Assembly (NCBI GenBank): GCA_002352485.1
Contig: DEIM01000118.1
Coordinates: 1 to 6,377, forward strand
Direction of reading: 5' to 3'
Source: Candidatus Dadabacteria bacterium UBA2774
GTDB lineage: Bacteria; Desulfobacterota_D; UBA1144; Nemesobacterales; UBA2774
DNA: 6,377 nt
The position numbers were made by a program, and so were the translations under genes. The notes beneath the pieces were generated by a model, which had not been told where the DNA came from, searched no databases, and worked only from the letters and a program-made list of their open reading frames with translations. Numbering within the stretch: position 1 is the stretch's first letter; every line of letters begins with the position of its first letter. Positions 1 to 5,340 of this stretch are shown in pieces.

Positions 1-188
1 GCCTGGCAGTAGCCGGATTTAATTCTGTCCATGCCCACGAGTAAGGGCGGGGCCTTAACAATATTTGTAGTAAATACTCCCGCTGCTTTAGCTGGAACCT
101 CGGAGAATATCAAAGCAAGGTCTTTTACACCTTTCTTTTTAACACCTGAGTGTACGCTGCTTCCAAGAAATCCCGGTATCTTGATCAT
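1..188 (-). CDS. argJ: ArgJ, glutamate N-acetyltransferase / ornithine acetyltransferase (N-terminal fragment, cut by window edge)
   Basis: Reading leftward from the ATG at 188, the first 62 codons are open to the window edge. The peptide begins MIKIPGFLGSSVHSGVKKKG and continues with KDLALIFSEVPAKAAGVFTTN (residues 22-42) and a KAPPLLV stretch. This is the N-terminal signature of ArgJ: an entry strand, the GxKKKGxKDLALI segment, then AAGVFTTN-V-AAP. ArgJ moves the acetyl group from N-acetylornithine to glutamate in the cyclic arginine pathway and sometimes also acetylates glutamate from acetyl-CoA. It is cytoplasmic and self-cleaves at a conserved Thr that lies beyond this fragment, so mono- or bifunctionality cannot be judged. 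A GGGGAG ribosome binding site (about 198-203) lies 9-10 bases upstream and supports this start. The gene is divergent from the ATP-grasp gene at 559. No convincing promoter or ArgR box was found upstream. Confidence 0.9.
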   Translation of the reverse strand, partial: MIKIPGFLGSSVHSGVKKKGVKDLALIFSEVPAKAAGVFTTNIVKAPPLLVGMDRIKSGYCQ

Positions 189-402
189 AATCTTAGCTCC
201 CCGACAGTCATGCTGAATTTATTCCATTATCAGCTTGAGATGGACTTAAATGTGTAAAAAGTCTTAACTATTCTGAGATTTTTTCAAGGTTTGATTCAAT
301 ATAGAGCTTCTTCCCCTGATCTTAACTTTCCCTACACATTTGCTTAACCAAGCTTATAAACAATTTGGATTGGAATAACCGTGGTTTAATTTATTTAAAA
401 CG

Positions 403-416
403 TGTATGAAAATACA
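403..416. promoter_or_regulatory. Inverted repeat, candidate enhancer-binding-protein site
   Basis: TGTAT-N4-ATACA is a perfect inverted repeat. It sits inside a wider imperfect one, ACGTGT (400-405) with ACACGT (424-429). Its centre is about 85 bases upstream of the start predicted from the sigma-54 promoter at 469-484, which is typical for activators of sigma-54 promoters. The activator is unknown. The TGT...ACA ends recall NifA-type sites (TGT-N10-ACA), but the spacing here is N8, so no such assignment is made. Confidence 0.3.
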
Positions 417-468
417 ACATCTGACACGTGGCCAGAAAAAATATTTAGTCGATCTAGGCGGTTAAAAC

Positions 469-484
469 TGGCATTAAATTTGCA
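469..484 (+). promoter_or_regulatory. Sigma-54 (RpoN) -24/-12 promoter
   Basis: TGGCATTAAATTTGCA matches the RpoN consensus TGGCACG-N4-TTGCW at every conserved position except two (C and G at 474-475 are both T). The invariant GG (470-471) and GC (482-483) are exactly 10 bases apart. The flanks also fit: AAAAC precedes the TGG, and T at 487 matches the weakly preferred downstream base. Transcription should start near 495, giving a leader of about 64 bases before the ATP-grasp gene at 559. Such promoters need an AAA+ activator bound upstream, and candidate inverted repeats lie at 400-429. Confidence 0.6.
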
Positions 485-558
485 TCTAATATTGTTTAAA
501 TATGTAGTGATTTGAGACAACTAAAGCCCAAATTGAGTTTCTTGGAGGAGATTATAAA

Positions 559-1635
559 ATGAACAAGCATGTAATTATTTTTGAGGCCAGGGGCGGGAGC
601 GACAAGGGGCCGTACGGTTATCGGGTAGATTCGAAACCTATAGCGGATTCACTTAAGGAAAAAGGATGGACTGCCGAGATTATATTTTACTCAGATGAGG
701 ATAGAGGGGAAATATATAAATACACGGTTGACAATGCATGTGCCTATATAAGCCGGGTAAATCCCGGATTCCTGAAAGACGAAACAGGCTATTTCCAGAT
801 GCTGAACGAGCTTGTGAAGCGTGGGATAAAGGGACTCCCTCACCCACATGTAATGATTTACTACGGTGCAAAGAACGCAATTGAGAAGTTAAAAGGTACA
901 GCGCTCGTGCCAAAGGATGTGTTCACTTATTATGACTTTGAGGCATTTAAGAATAATTTCCCGAGCAGCTTAGCGGCAAATACTCGGGTGTTGAAGCAAA
1001 ACAGGGGGTCAACGGGAGAAGGAATATGGCGGGTCGAGCTGATGTCACAGAACGGCAACCCGGACGGCTCTAATGGAGCGGTATCCTATGAGACCGAGGT
1101 GAAGTGTACCGAGGCAAGGGACAATCACGTTGACATTATGAAGCTTGGCGAATTTATAGATTACTGTGTGAAGTACCTTGACGGCGACAGCGGTCTGCTG
1201 CTGGATATGCCTTATCTTGAGAGGATAACTGAGGGTGAGATAAGGGTTTTCATGTTAAGGAATAAAGTCGTATACATCGTCCACAAAAAACCTGTTGATA
1301 GTCCTGATGCTTTTTCGGCTACTTTGTTTTCAGGCGCGACTTACACGTATGACAGTCCTGATAATTGGCCCGAGCTTGTGGACCTCATCGAAAAGAATAT
1401 TAATATAATAATAGAGCGTCTAGGAAACTATGATATGCCATTAATATGGACGGCAGACTTCATTCTGGATACTGATGAGAATGGTAACGACAAGTATGTA
1501 TTAGGTGAGATTAACGCTTCTTGCGTGGGTTTCAGCACTCATCTGGAGCTGGGTGAGCAGATTGCGGACGAGATAATCATGCTGATGGAGGCTGAGGACA
1601 TAGTTCACCATAACTGGATGCCATTTAAAAATTAG
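559..1635 (+). CDS. ATP-grasp-fold protein, Cj0069/DUF6815-like family
   Basis: This 358-residue cytoplasmic protein resembles the Campylobacter Cj0069 family (DUF6815). It has the layout of an ATP-grasp ligase. The N-terminal part (1-120) begins with HVIIFEARGG. The nucleotide-binding stretch VLKQNRGSTGEG (144-155) has a candidate ATP-contacting Lys146 and a glycine-rich loop. GEIRVF (226-231) follows, as in glutathione synthetase-like enzymes. The C-terminal metal-binding set is Asp300 (TADF) with Glu317 and Asn319 in GEINAS. ATP-grasp enzymes join a carboxylate to an amine or thiol using ATP, but the substrate here is unknown. Signal peptide and membrane segments are absent. The start is set by GGAGGAG (544-550), 8 bases upstream. 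The sigma-54-type promoter upstream implies activator-dependent expression, perhaps tied to nitrogen, surface or stress signals. The family match is from memory of conserved motifs, not a search. Confidence 0.75.
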   Translation: MNKHVIIFEARGGSDKGPYGYRVDSKPIADSLKEKGWTAEIIFYSDEDRGEIYKYTVDNACAYISRVNPGFLKDETGYFQMLNELVKRGIKGLPHPHVMIYYGAKNAIEKLKGTALVPKDVFTYYDFEAFKNNFPSSLAANTRVLKQNRGSTGEGIWRVELMSQNGNPDGSNGAVSYETEVKCTEARDNHVDIMKLGEFIDYCVKYLDGDSGLLLDMPYLERITEGEIRVFMLRNKVVYIVHKKPVDSPDAFSATLFSGATYTYDSPDNWPELVDLIEKNINIIIERLGNYDMPLIWTADFILDTDENGNDKYVLGEINASCVGFSTHLELGEQIADEIIMLMEAEDIVHHNWMPFKN

Positions 1636-1659
1636 CGTGTCAATTACTCGAATTTTTCC

Positions 1660-1688
1660 AAGCGCCCTGCTTGTCTAAGGGGGCGCTT
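1660..1688 (+). terminator. Hairpin after the ATP-grasp gene, possible terminator
   Basis: AAGCGCCC (1660-1667) pairs perfectly with GGGCGCTT (1681-1688) around a 13-base loop, 24 bases after the stop codon. The stem is strong, but no T-run follows directly; the nearest is TTTTTT at 1711-1716. It is therefore either a weak or Rho-assisted terminator or an mRNA-stabilising hairpin. Confidence 0.4.
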
Positions 1689-1752
1689 CCAATATGAAAT
1701 ACTCCATAGATTTTTTATCCCCTATCCACAAAGACCTTTAACTGCATTATCA

Positions 1753-1758
1753 TATAAA
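1753..1758 (+). promoter_or_regulatory. Possible -10 element for the patatin gene
   Basis: TATAAA lies 33 bases upstream of the preferred ATG at 1792, in an AT-rich stretch. No good -35 hexamer stands 16-18 bases further upstream (the sequence there is AAAGAC-like), so this is a weak call. CATTAT at 1745-1750 is an alternative. Confidence 0.2.
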
Positions 1759-1791
1759 AATAGTTCTCGCATATACCGCGGGGTGCATGAA

Positions 1792-2730
1792 ATGAAAAAA
1801 ATTCTCTCAATCGACGGCGGCGGCATAAGGGGCATCATCCCAGCATCTATACTTTCAGAGATAGAGCTGATAACGGGAAAGCCAATAGCTCAGATCTTCG
1901 ATCTCATAGCCGGCACTTCTACGGGAGGGATGCTGAGCCTTGGGCTCAATATCCCCGACGAGAGCGGAAGTCCGCGTAACAGCGCGGTGTCTATGAAAGA
2001 GCTTTACGAGACTAAAGGCAGGCAGATATTCCAAAAGACGCTTTGGCGAAAGCTCAGCAGTATGTCGGGCTACATCGACACCGAGTACGGCCATAAATTC
2101 CTTGAAGGAATTCTGGATGAATACATGGGAGACCATACCTTTTCTGCTTCCATTACAAAGAGCCTCGTTACTTCATATGATTTGGAGAACAGGGAGCCTT
2201 TTATATTCAGGAGCTGGGAGGATAGGTTTCAGAATATAACAATGAAAGACGCCGGGCGCGCTACTTCTGCTGCCCCGACTTACTTTGAGCCTGCTGTGCT
2301 AGATATCGGGGGAAATAGGCATACGCTAATTGACGGCGGTGTGTTCCTGAACAACCCCGCGCTTTCGGCATACCTTGAGGCCGTGAGAATATTCCCCGAA
2401 GAGGACGAGTTCCTTCTTATCTCACTTGGGACAGGTGAGAACACACGGCCTATAACCTTTGAAGAGGCTCGGAGCTGGGGCAAGATCGAGTGGGCGGTGC
2501 CGATATTCGACGTAATATTCGACGGTCTCAACGACGCGATTGACTATCATCTGACGCAAATGCTGGGGAGTAACTATTACAGGCTACAGAATAAGGTGGC
2601 GCTTGAAGGTTTCGGGATGACAATGGAAGCCGAGACCGAGAGCCAGATAGACGATATTATCTCTGATGCGGCGGAGGTGGTCCGAAAGAACCAAGAGCTG
2701 ATTGAGGAGATTTGCGGGAGGCTGCTATAA
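1792..2730 (+). CDS. Patatin-like phospholipase
   Basis: This 312-residue protein has the full patatin catalytic set. The oxyanion motif GGGIRG is at residues 9-14. The nucleophile elbow GTSTG is at 41-45 with Ser43, and the Asp-Gly-Gly of the Ser/Asp dyad is at 181-183 with Asp181, followed by FLNNPA. RATSAAPTYFEP (156-167) is also typical of bacterial patatins. Such enzymes hydrolyse acyl esters of phospholipids or neutral lipids. No signal peptide or membrane segment is visible, so it is probably cytoplasmic or peripheral to the membrane. ATG 1792 is preferred because the family usually starts just before (K)ILSIDGGG and GGGGTG (1780-1785) stands 6 bases upstream; the in-frame GTG at 1783 lies inside that site. 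Some patatins (CapV) are CBASS effectors, but no nucleotidyltransferase is adjacent, so a housekeeping lipase role is more likely. Confidence 0.88.
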   Translation: MKKILSIDGGGIRGIIPASILSEIELITGKPIAQIFDLIAGTSTGGMLSLGLNIPDESGSPRNSAVSMKELYETKGRQIFQKTLWRKLSSMSGYIDTEYGHKFLEGILDEYMGDHTFSASITKSLVTSYDLENREPFIFRSWEDRFQNITMKDAGRATSAAPTYFEPAVLDIGGNRHTLIDGGVFLNNPALSAYLEAVRIFPEEDEFLLISLGTGENTRPITFEEARSWGKIEWAVPIFDVIFDGLNDAIDYHLTQMLGSNYYRLQNKVALEGFGMTMEAETESQIDDIISDAAEVVRKNQELIEEICGRLL

Positions 2731-2799
2731 CGGGCGCAAAGAGATGGATAGGCAGCCGCGGTAATTTCGTTGTCTTGCAATGACGAATATAAGTGCCGG

Positions 2800-2830
2800 T
2801 TGTAAGATAAAAATAGATGAAACTGTAATA
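2800..2830 (+). promoter_or_regulatory. Weak candidate promoter for msrB
   Basis: TTGTAA (2800-2805) and TAATAT (2825-2830) resemble -35 and -10 boxes but are 19 bases apart, which is longer than ideal. Nothing better was seen in the 141-base gap before msrB, so msrB may have its own weak promoter or be read through from the patatin gene. Confidence 0.2.
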
Positions 2831-2838
2831 TGCACTTA

Positions 2839-2861
2839 TCCGTATATGAGTAGTGTACGGA
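2839..2861 (+). promoter_or_regulatory. Hairpin overlapping the msrB ribosome binding site
   Basis: TCCGTA (2839-2844) pairs with TACGGA (2856-2861). Pairs at 2845-2847 with 2853-2855 (two are G-U) extend the stem to 9 with a 5-base loop. The 3' arm takes in the first GGA of the ribosome binding site GGAGGT (2859-2864), so folding could partly hide it and lower msrB translation. Confidence 0.3.
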
Positions 2862-2871
2862 GGTAAATAAC

Positions 2872-3447
2872 ATGAAAGAGAATATTATTATGACAATAAC
2901 GATGGTTTTTGTGCTTACGGCGCTTATGCCGCTTCTCGGAGGGCATGTTTATAAACAATTTGCGGCTCACGCGGAGCATTATGTGGCTCAGGCTTTTGAC
3001 GAGGTGAGCTACAAAAAGGACTCTGACGACGAGCTAAAGCAAAAGCTTACGCCTATTCAATATAAGGTAACCCAGCACGAGGGCACGGAAAGACCATTTA
3101 ATAACGAGTACTGGGATAATAAAAAACCCGGAATTTACGTTGACATAGTCTCGGGTGAGCCGCTGTTCAGCTCTACGGACAAATTCCGCTCCGGCACCGG
3201 GTGGCCGAGCTTCACAAAGCCTCTTGAGTCTGAGAACGTGGTTCAGGAAAAGGACTATAAGCTCCTTGTGCCTAGGAATGAGGTCAGGAGTAAGCACGCC
3301 GATTCTCACCTTGGGCATGTGTTTAAGGACGGACCCGCACCTACGGGGCTCAGGTATTGCATAAACTCAGCCTCTCTGCGCTTTATTCAGAAAGAAAATC
3401 TAGAGCAAGAGGGATATGCGGAGTACGTAGAGATATTTGAAAACTAA
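2872..3447 (+). CDS. msrB: Peptide-methionine (R)-S-oxide reductase MsrB, membrane-anchored or exported
   Basis: This 191-residue protein reduces the R epimer of methionine sulfoxide in proteins. The MsrB domain runs from about 58 (LTPIQYKVTQHEGTERPF) to the end. It includes YWDNKKPGIYVDIVSGEPLFSS, SGTGWPSF (107-114), RSKHADSHLGHVF (139-151) and RYCINSASLRF (161-171). Cys163 is the catalytic residue, with His146, His149 and Asn165 as its usual partners. Residues 4-23 form a hydrophobic segment, suggesting a signal anchor or signal peptide with the enzyme facing the periplasm. Cys163 is the only cysteine: both zinc CxxC pairs are absent, and the usual resolving Cys in GCGWPSF is Thr109, so regeneration must differ from the classic two-cysteine route. 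GGAGGT (2859-2864) sets the start. It converges with the CPGC protein gene, a plausible redox partner. Confidence 0.93.
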   Translation: MKENIIMTITMVFVLTALMPLLGGHVYKQFAAHAEHYVAQAFDEVSYKKDSDDELKQKLTPIQYKVTQHEGTERPFNNEYWDNKKPGIYVDIVSGEPLFSSTDKFRSGTGWPSFTKPLESENVVQEKDYKLLVPRNEVRSKHADSHLGHVFKDGPAPTGLRYCINSASLRFIQKENLEQEGYAEYVEIFEN

Positions 3448-3467
3448 AACCATCCTCCTTTAAGAGA

Positions 3468-3517
3468 AATAGCGCCGGGCCTTAGAGATAATATAGGGTT
3501 CCGGCGTTATTTTATAT
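3468..3517. terminator. Terminator hairpin shared by convergent msrB and CPGC-protein genes
   Basis: AATAGCGCCGG (3468-3478) pairs with CCGGCGTTATT (3501-3511), giving 11 pairs with one G-U. CCTTA (3480-3484) with TAGGG (3494-3498) can extend the stem inward. On the plus strand it runs into TTATTTTATAT, a good U-rich tail for msrB. The 3' arm overlaps the stop codon (3507-3509) of the minus-strand gene, whose own tail is less T-rich, so termination is best supported for the plus strand. Confidence 0.65.
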
Positions 3518-4139
3518 ACCTGTTTTTGTATTGATCTATCAATTTGAGAGCGGCTTCGTTGTCCCTGTGCCCGAACCAGTGCTCTAGGATGTTCATGTCG
3601 CCGTCGAATACGACCCAGGTGGGGGTGCCCCGCATCATGTTTACTGTAAAGGTGTACGAGCTTGGGCCCAGGACCTCGATATTGCGCATGATGCCTGTGA
3701 GGGCGTTGTCCTGCTCGTCCGAGCTTAAGTTTTCAAAGCCTTGTTTAGTCATGCAGATTCTGCGTGCATCCTCGGGCGTGTAGAATTCGCGGGGGTTCTC
3801 TACCGGGTAGTCGATCGCGACTGGGTAGTCGATAGAGTAGGGCAGCTCGGACATGCCGTTTTCCTCGAGGTAGCGCTTGGTCTCGCCCACGAGCGTGCCG
3901 TCTTTTAAAAGCAGCTCCGCGTTTTGCTCGCTGTTATACTCAAAATCTTCAAATGCCGTCGCAAGCCCAAGCATCTTGAACCCGCCGTCACCGTAACGCT
4001 TGTAAATCTCATTTGCGAGGGGTAGGGCGTATGCGAAGCAGCCCGGGCAGTTGACCTGGAACACCAGGAGCACGTTAAGCTCGCCGGGCTTGAATTCACC
4101 CTGGAGAGTTTTTAAGGTTTTAAGATATAGTTTTTGCAT
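3507..4139 (-). CDS. Thioredoxin-fold (redoxin/TlpA-like) protein with CPGC motif
   Basis: This 210-residue protein has a thioredoxin-like layout. A beta strand LNVLLVFQV (21-29) leads into Cys31-Pro-Gly-Cys34 at the start of a helix, and a cis-proline loop RGTPTWVVFD (170-179, Pro173) follows. Between them is an insertion of about 100 residues (60-160). No signal peptide is seen, so it is probably cytoplasmic. The CxxC should do thiol-disulfide exchange, while the strand-NCPGC-helix arrangement also recalls AhpC/TSA-type redoxins. A third cysteine is at 129. The start at 4139 has only a modest ribosome binding site (AAAGG, about 4 bases away). It lies 59 bases after the secreted-protein gene on the same strand and converges on msrB. 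Residues 103-114 hold an in-frame repeat IDYPVA/IDYPVE. The substrate is unknown. Confidence 0.75.
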   Translation of the reverse strand: MQKLYLKTLKTLQGEFKPGELNVLLVFQVNCPGCFAYALPLANEIYKRYGDGGFKMLGLATAFEDFEYNSEQNAELLLKDGTLVGETKRYLEENGMSELPYSIDYPVAIDYPVENPREFYTPEDARRICMTKQGFENLSSDEQDNALTGIMRNIEVLGPSSYTFTVNMMRGTPTWVVFDGDMNILEHWFGHRDNEAALKLIDQYKNRYIK

Positions 4140-4156
4140 ATTGCCTTTTTGCAGGC

Positions 4157-4187
4157 GGCGGGCGCTGTGTTGAGCCCGCCCTTTTTG
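4157..4187 (+). terminator. GC-rich hairpin with T-run, oriented for the plus strand
   Basis: GGCGGGC (4157-4163) pairs perfectly with GCCCGCC (4174-4180) around a 10-base loop, followed by CTTTTTG on the plus strand. This is a textbook intrinsic terminator shape, but both flanking genes run on the minus strand, where the stem is followed by A-rich sequence. It may stop antisense transcription entering the secreted-protein gene, or act on the minus strand as a processing or attenuation hairpin before the ribosome binding site of the CPGC gene. Confidence 0.4.
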
Positions 4188-4198
4188 AAGCTACTAGT

Positions 4199-4951
4199 TT
4201 ATTTGACTTTGTAGGGTAATGAAAGGTCTTTGGAGAGAACGCCGTAAACTTCATAAACACCCAGTAAAGGCCTGCTCTCGTCCGTGGTATTAACTTCCAT
4301 ATAAGCGCTTACGGCATCGAAGTTAAACTCTTTATTGTGGTTGATGCGCTGTGAGGGGACCAGGACTTTTAGTTTGTCTCCACTGCTGACTACGGAATAT
4401 CCGGGTGAGTCCATGAACATAGGCATACCCGGGTTTGTCGGCGGAAGTACTACGGATTTATCTTCCTTCTTAAACTCTGCTACCGTTAGACCGCCTTTAA
4501 CCCTTTTGTCAGGAACCAGAACCACCCAGTGCGTATGCCAGGTAAGCCCGTCATTCGTGTAATTCTTGTCGTTGTTTTCATCCCAGAGAGGAGTATCGTC
4601 AAAATCCGGGTGAGCGGTTACGGCAAGGGCAACAACACCGTCAATGCTGCTAAAACCGACGTCTTCGGACTTTAAGGTTGTTGGGAACACGTAGCCAAGC
4701 ACCGGGGCCCCGTTCATCTCGCCACGGGCTTTGGGCACTGTTTTGCCTGCCTGACCATCAACGGTTAATTCAAATACCAGTAGGTCAAGGTCCTTCATGT
4801 AGCTTGCGCTGGCATCTTTGATGTGCATATCTTTAGTATTTAGCGACTGTATCTCTTCCTGTGATGCTACCTGGGCAGATACTGAAGCGCTTACAAACAT
4901 AAATGTTGTCAAAACTAAACAGCTGAATAAAAATCTTGATGATAGATTCAT
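4199..4951 (-). CDS. Secreted protein of unknown function (WHTHW motif)
   Basis: This is a 250-residue precursor with a clear Sec signal peptide. A short basic start (MNLSSR) leads into a hydrophobic core (7-20) and probable cleavage after Ala26 (SVSA/Q), so the mature protein is periplasmic or extracellular. The mature part is not recognised. Visible features are LLVFELTVDGQAG (57-69), an acidic stretch rich in Asp and Asn (HPDFDD at 114-119 and DENNDKNYTNDG at 124-135) that could bind a metal, and GLTWHTHWVVLVPD (135-148) with two histidines. The mature part has no cysteine. The ATG at 4951 is chosen because AAAGGAGGC (4958-4966) stands 6 bases upstream and the signal peptide begins there; the longer frame to 5014 would add 21 residues before it. 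It lies 86 bases after the small CxxC gene on the same strand, with a hairpin between, so partial co-transcription is possible. Confidence 0.8.
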   Translation of the reverse strand: MNLSSRFLFSCLVLTTFMFVSASVSAQVASQEEIQSLNTKDMHIKDASASYMKDLDLLVFELTVDGQAGKTVPKARGEMNGAPVLGYVFPTTLKSEDVGFSSIDGVVALAVTAHPDFDDTPLWDENNDKNYTNDGLTWHTHWVVLVPDKRVKGGLTVAEFKKEDKSVVLPPTNPGMPMFMDSPGYSVVSSGDKLKVLVPSQRINHNKEFNFDAVSAYMEVNTTDESRPLLGVYEVYGVLSKDLSLPYKVK

Positions 4952-4982
4952 TTTAAAGCCTCCTTTCGTAGATGTTAAAATT

Positions 4983-5027
4983 CCGGGGAGACGAAGGACT
5001 ATCTGTAACAGCACTCCATTCCCCCGG
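4983..5027 (-). terminator. Possible leaky terminator or attenuator between small CxxC gene and secreted-protein gene
   Basis: CCGGGG (4983-4988) can pair with CCCCGG (5022-5027). On the minus strand the stem follows the small CxxC gene by 10 bases and is followed by AATTTTAAC. The 33-base loop is long and the T-run short. If real, it would dampen rather than block transcription into the secreted-protein gene. Confidence 0.3.
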
Positions 5028-5037
5028 TTTGCAATGT

Positions 5038-5271
5038 CTACTTCAGATCTTCTATTGACGCCCCGAAGTTGATGTGGAAGGCTTGACCGTCCAATACGAG
5101 CGCGGGTACAGACTTTACACCCACCTGCTCGGCTTCGGCAACACGCCCGCTCTGCTCGCCTAGGTGAACGCTCTCTACATCATATTTACTTGGGTCTAAA
5201 GAGTGCGCGAGGCCGTTTTCGGCGCTGACGCATACCGGACATCCTGCGTGATAAAAAATAGCTTTACTCAT
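5038..5271 (-). CDS. Small thioredoxin/glutaredoxin-like protein with CPVC motif
   Basis: This 77-residue protein has a minimal thioredoxin fold. A first strand AIFYHAG (4-10) leads directly into Cys11-Pro-Val-Cys14, and the cis-proline loop VKSVPALVLDG (52-62, Pro56) follows. It ends with a short helix after FGAS. The length and missing N-terminal strand are glutaredoxin-like, but no glutathione-specific motif is obvious. It probably handles cytoplasmic disulfides or passes electrons to another protein. The ATG at 5271 is preferred: GGAGGT (5279-5284) lies 7 bases upstream, and the longer reading to 5382 would translate through its own promoter, the operators and the start of the MarR gene. 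It is divergent from the MarR-family gene and carries a strong promoter with an operator over its transcription start, so it is the likely target of that regulator. Confidence 0.82.
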   Translation of the reverse strand: MSKAIFYHAGCPVCVSAENGLAHSLDPSKYDVESVHLGEQSGRVAEAEQVGVKSVPALVLDGQAFHINFGASIEDLK

Positions 5272-5292
5272 AATTAATACCTCCGTACTTAA

Positions 5293-5311
5293 TAGTTTCG
5301 AGTCGAAACTA
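5293..5311. promoter_or_regulatory. Operator 1, perfect 19-bp palindrome
   Basis: TAGTTTCGA-G-TCGAAACTA is a perfect inverted repeat with 9-base arms around one base. It starts directly after the -10 box of the minus-strand promoter and covers the predicted start near 5305, so a bound protein would block transcription of the small CxxC gene. It matches operator 2 at 14 of 19 positions. Confidence 0.75.
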
Positions 5312-5340
5312 ATAATGCCACGTACAGAGATATTTGTCAA
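5312..5340 (-). promoter_or_regulatory. Sigma-70-type promoter for the small CxxC gene
   Basis: On the minus strand, TTGACA (5340-5335, full consensus -35) is followed after exactly 17 bases by CATTAT (5317-5312, four of six -10 positions). The predicted start is near 5305, inside operator 1, giving a leader of about 34 bases that contains the GGAGGT ribosome binding site. Its -35 overlaps the -35 of the opposite promoter. Confidence 0.65.

Larger units (their letters stand above)
189..558. other. Divergent intergenic region (argJ / ATP-grasp gene)
   Basis: This is a 370-base AT-rich gap with no supportable gene. It carries the argJ ribosome binding site at its left end, the sigma-54-type promoter at 469-484, and a GGAGGAG ribosome binding site at 544-550. 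Possible activator sites are TGTAT-GAAA-ATACA (403-416), ACGTGT/ACACGT (400-405 and 424-429) and AAATGTGTA/TACACATTT (248-256 and 333-341). CTTAAC occurs three times (263-268, 321-326, 343-348). Confidence 0.6.

Noticed and set aside
31..216. Plus-strand open frame of 61 codons
   Set aside because: It lies antisense to the clear argJ reading frame and has no recognisable motif or ribosome binding site.
205..225. ArgR-like box (TGAAT...ATTCC) upstream of argJ
   Set aside because: The spacing between half-sites is two bases rather than four and the second half-site is imperfect.
1783..1791. GTG start three codons upstream for the patatin gene
   Set aside because: The GTG lies within the GGGGTG ribosome binding site that serves ATG 1792; family members normally begin near KILSIDGGG. 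It cannot be fully excluded.
1783..2873. CBASS anti-phage system built on the patatin gene
   Set aside because: No cyclic-nucleotide synthase or accessory gene is next to it; the neighbours are an ATP-grasp gene and msrB.
3450..3461. CATCCTCCTTTA resembling the 3' end of 16S rRNA; reversed, a strong Shine-Dalgarno sequence
   Set aside because: No rRNA lies upstream, and on the minus strand the following ATG is too close and opens only a short frame antisense to msrB.
4952..5014. 21-residue N-terminal extension of the secreted protein
   Set aside because: It would put extra residues before a clean signal peptide, and AAAGGAGGC points to the ATG at 4951.
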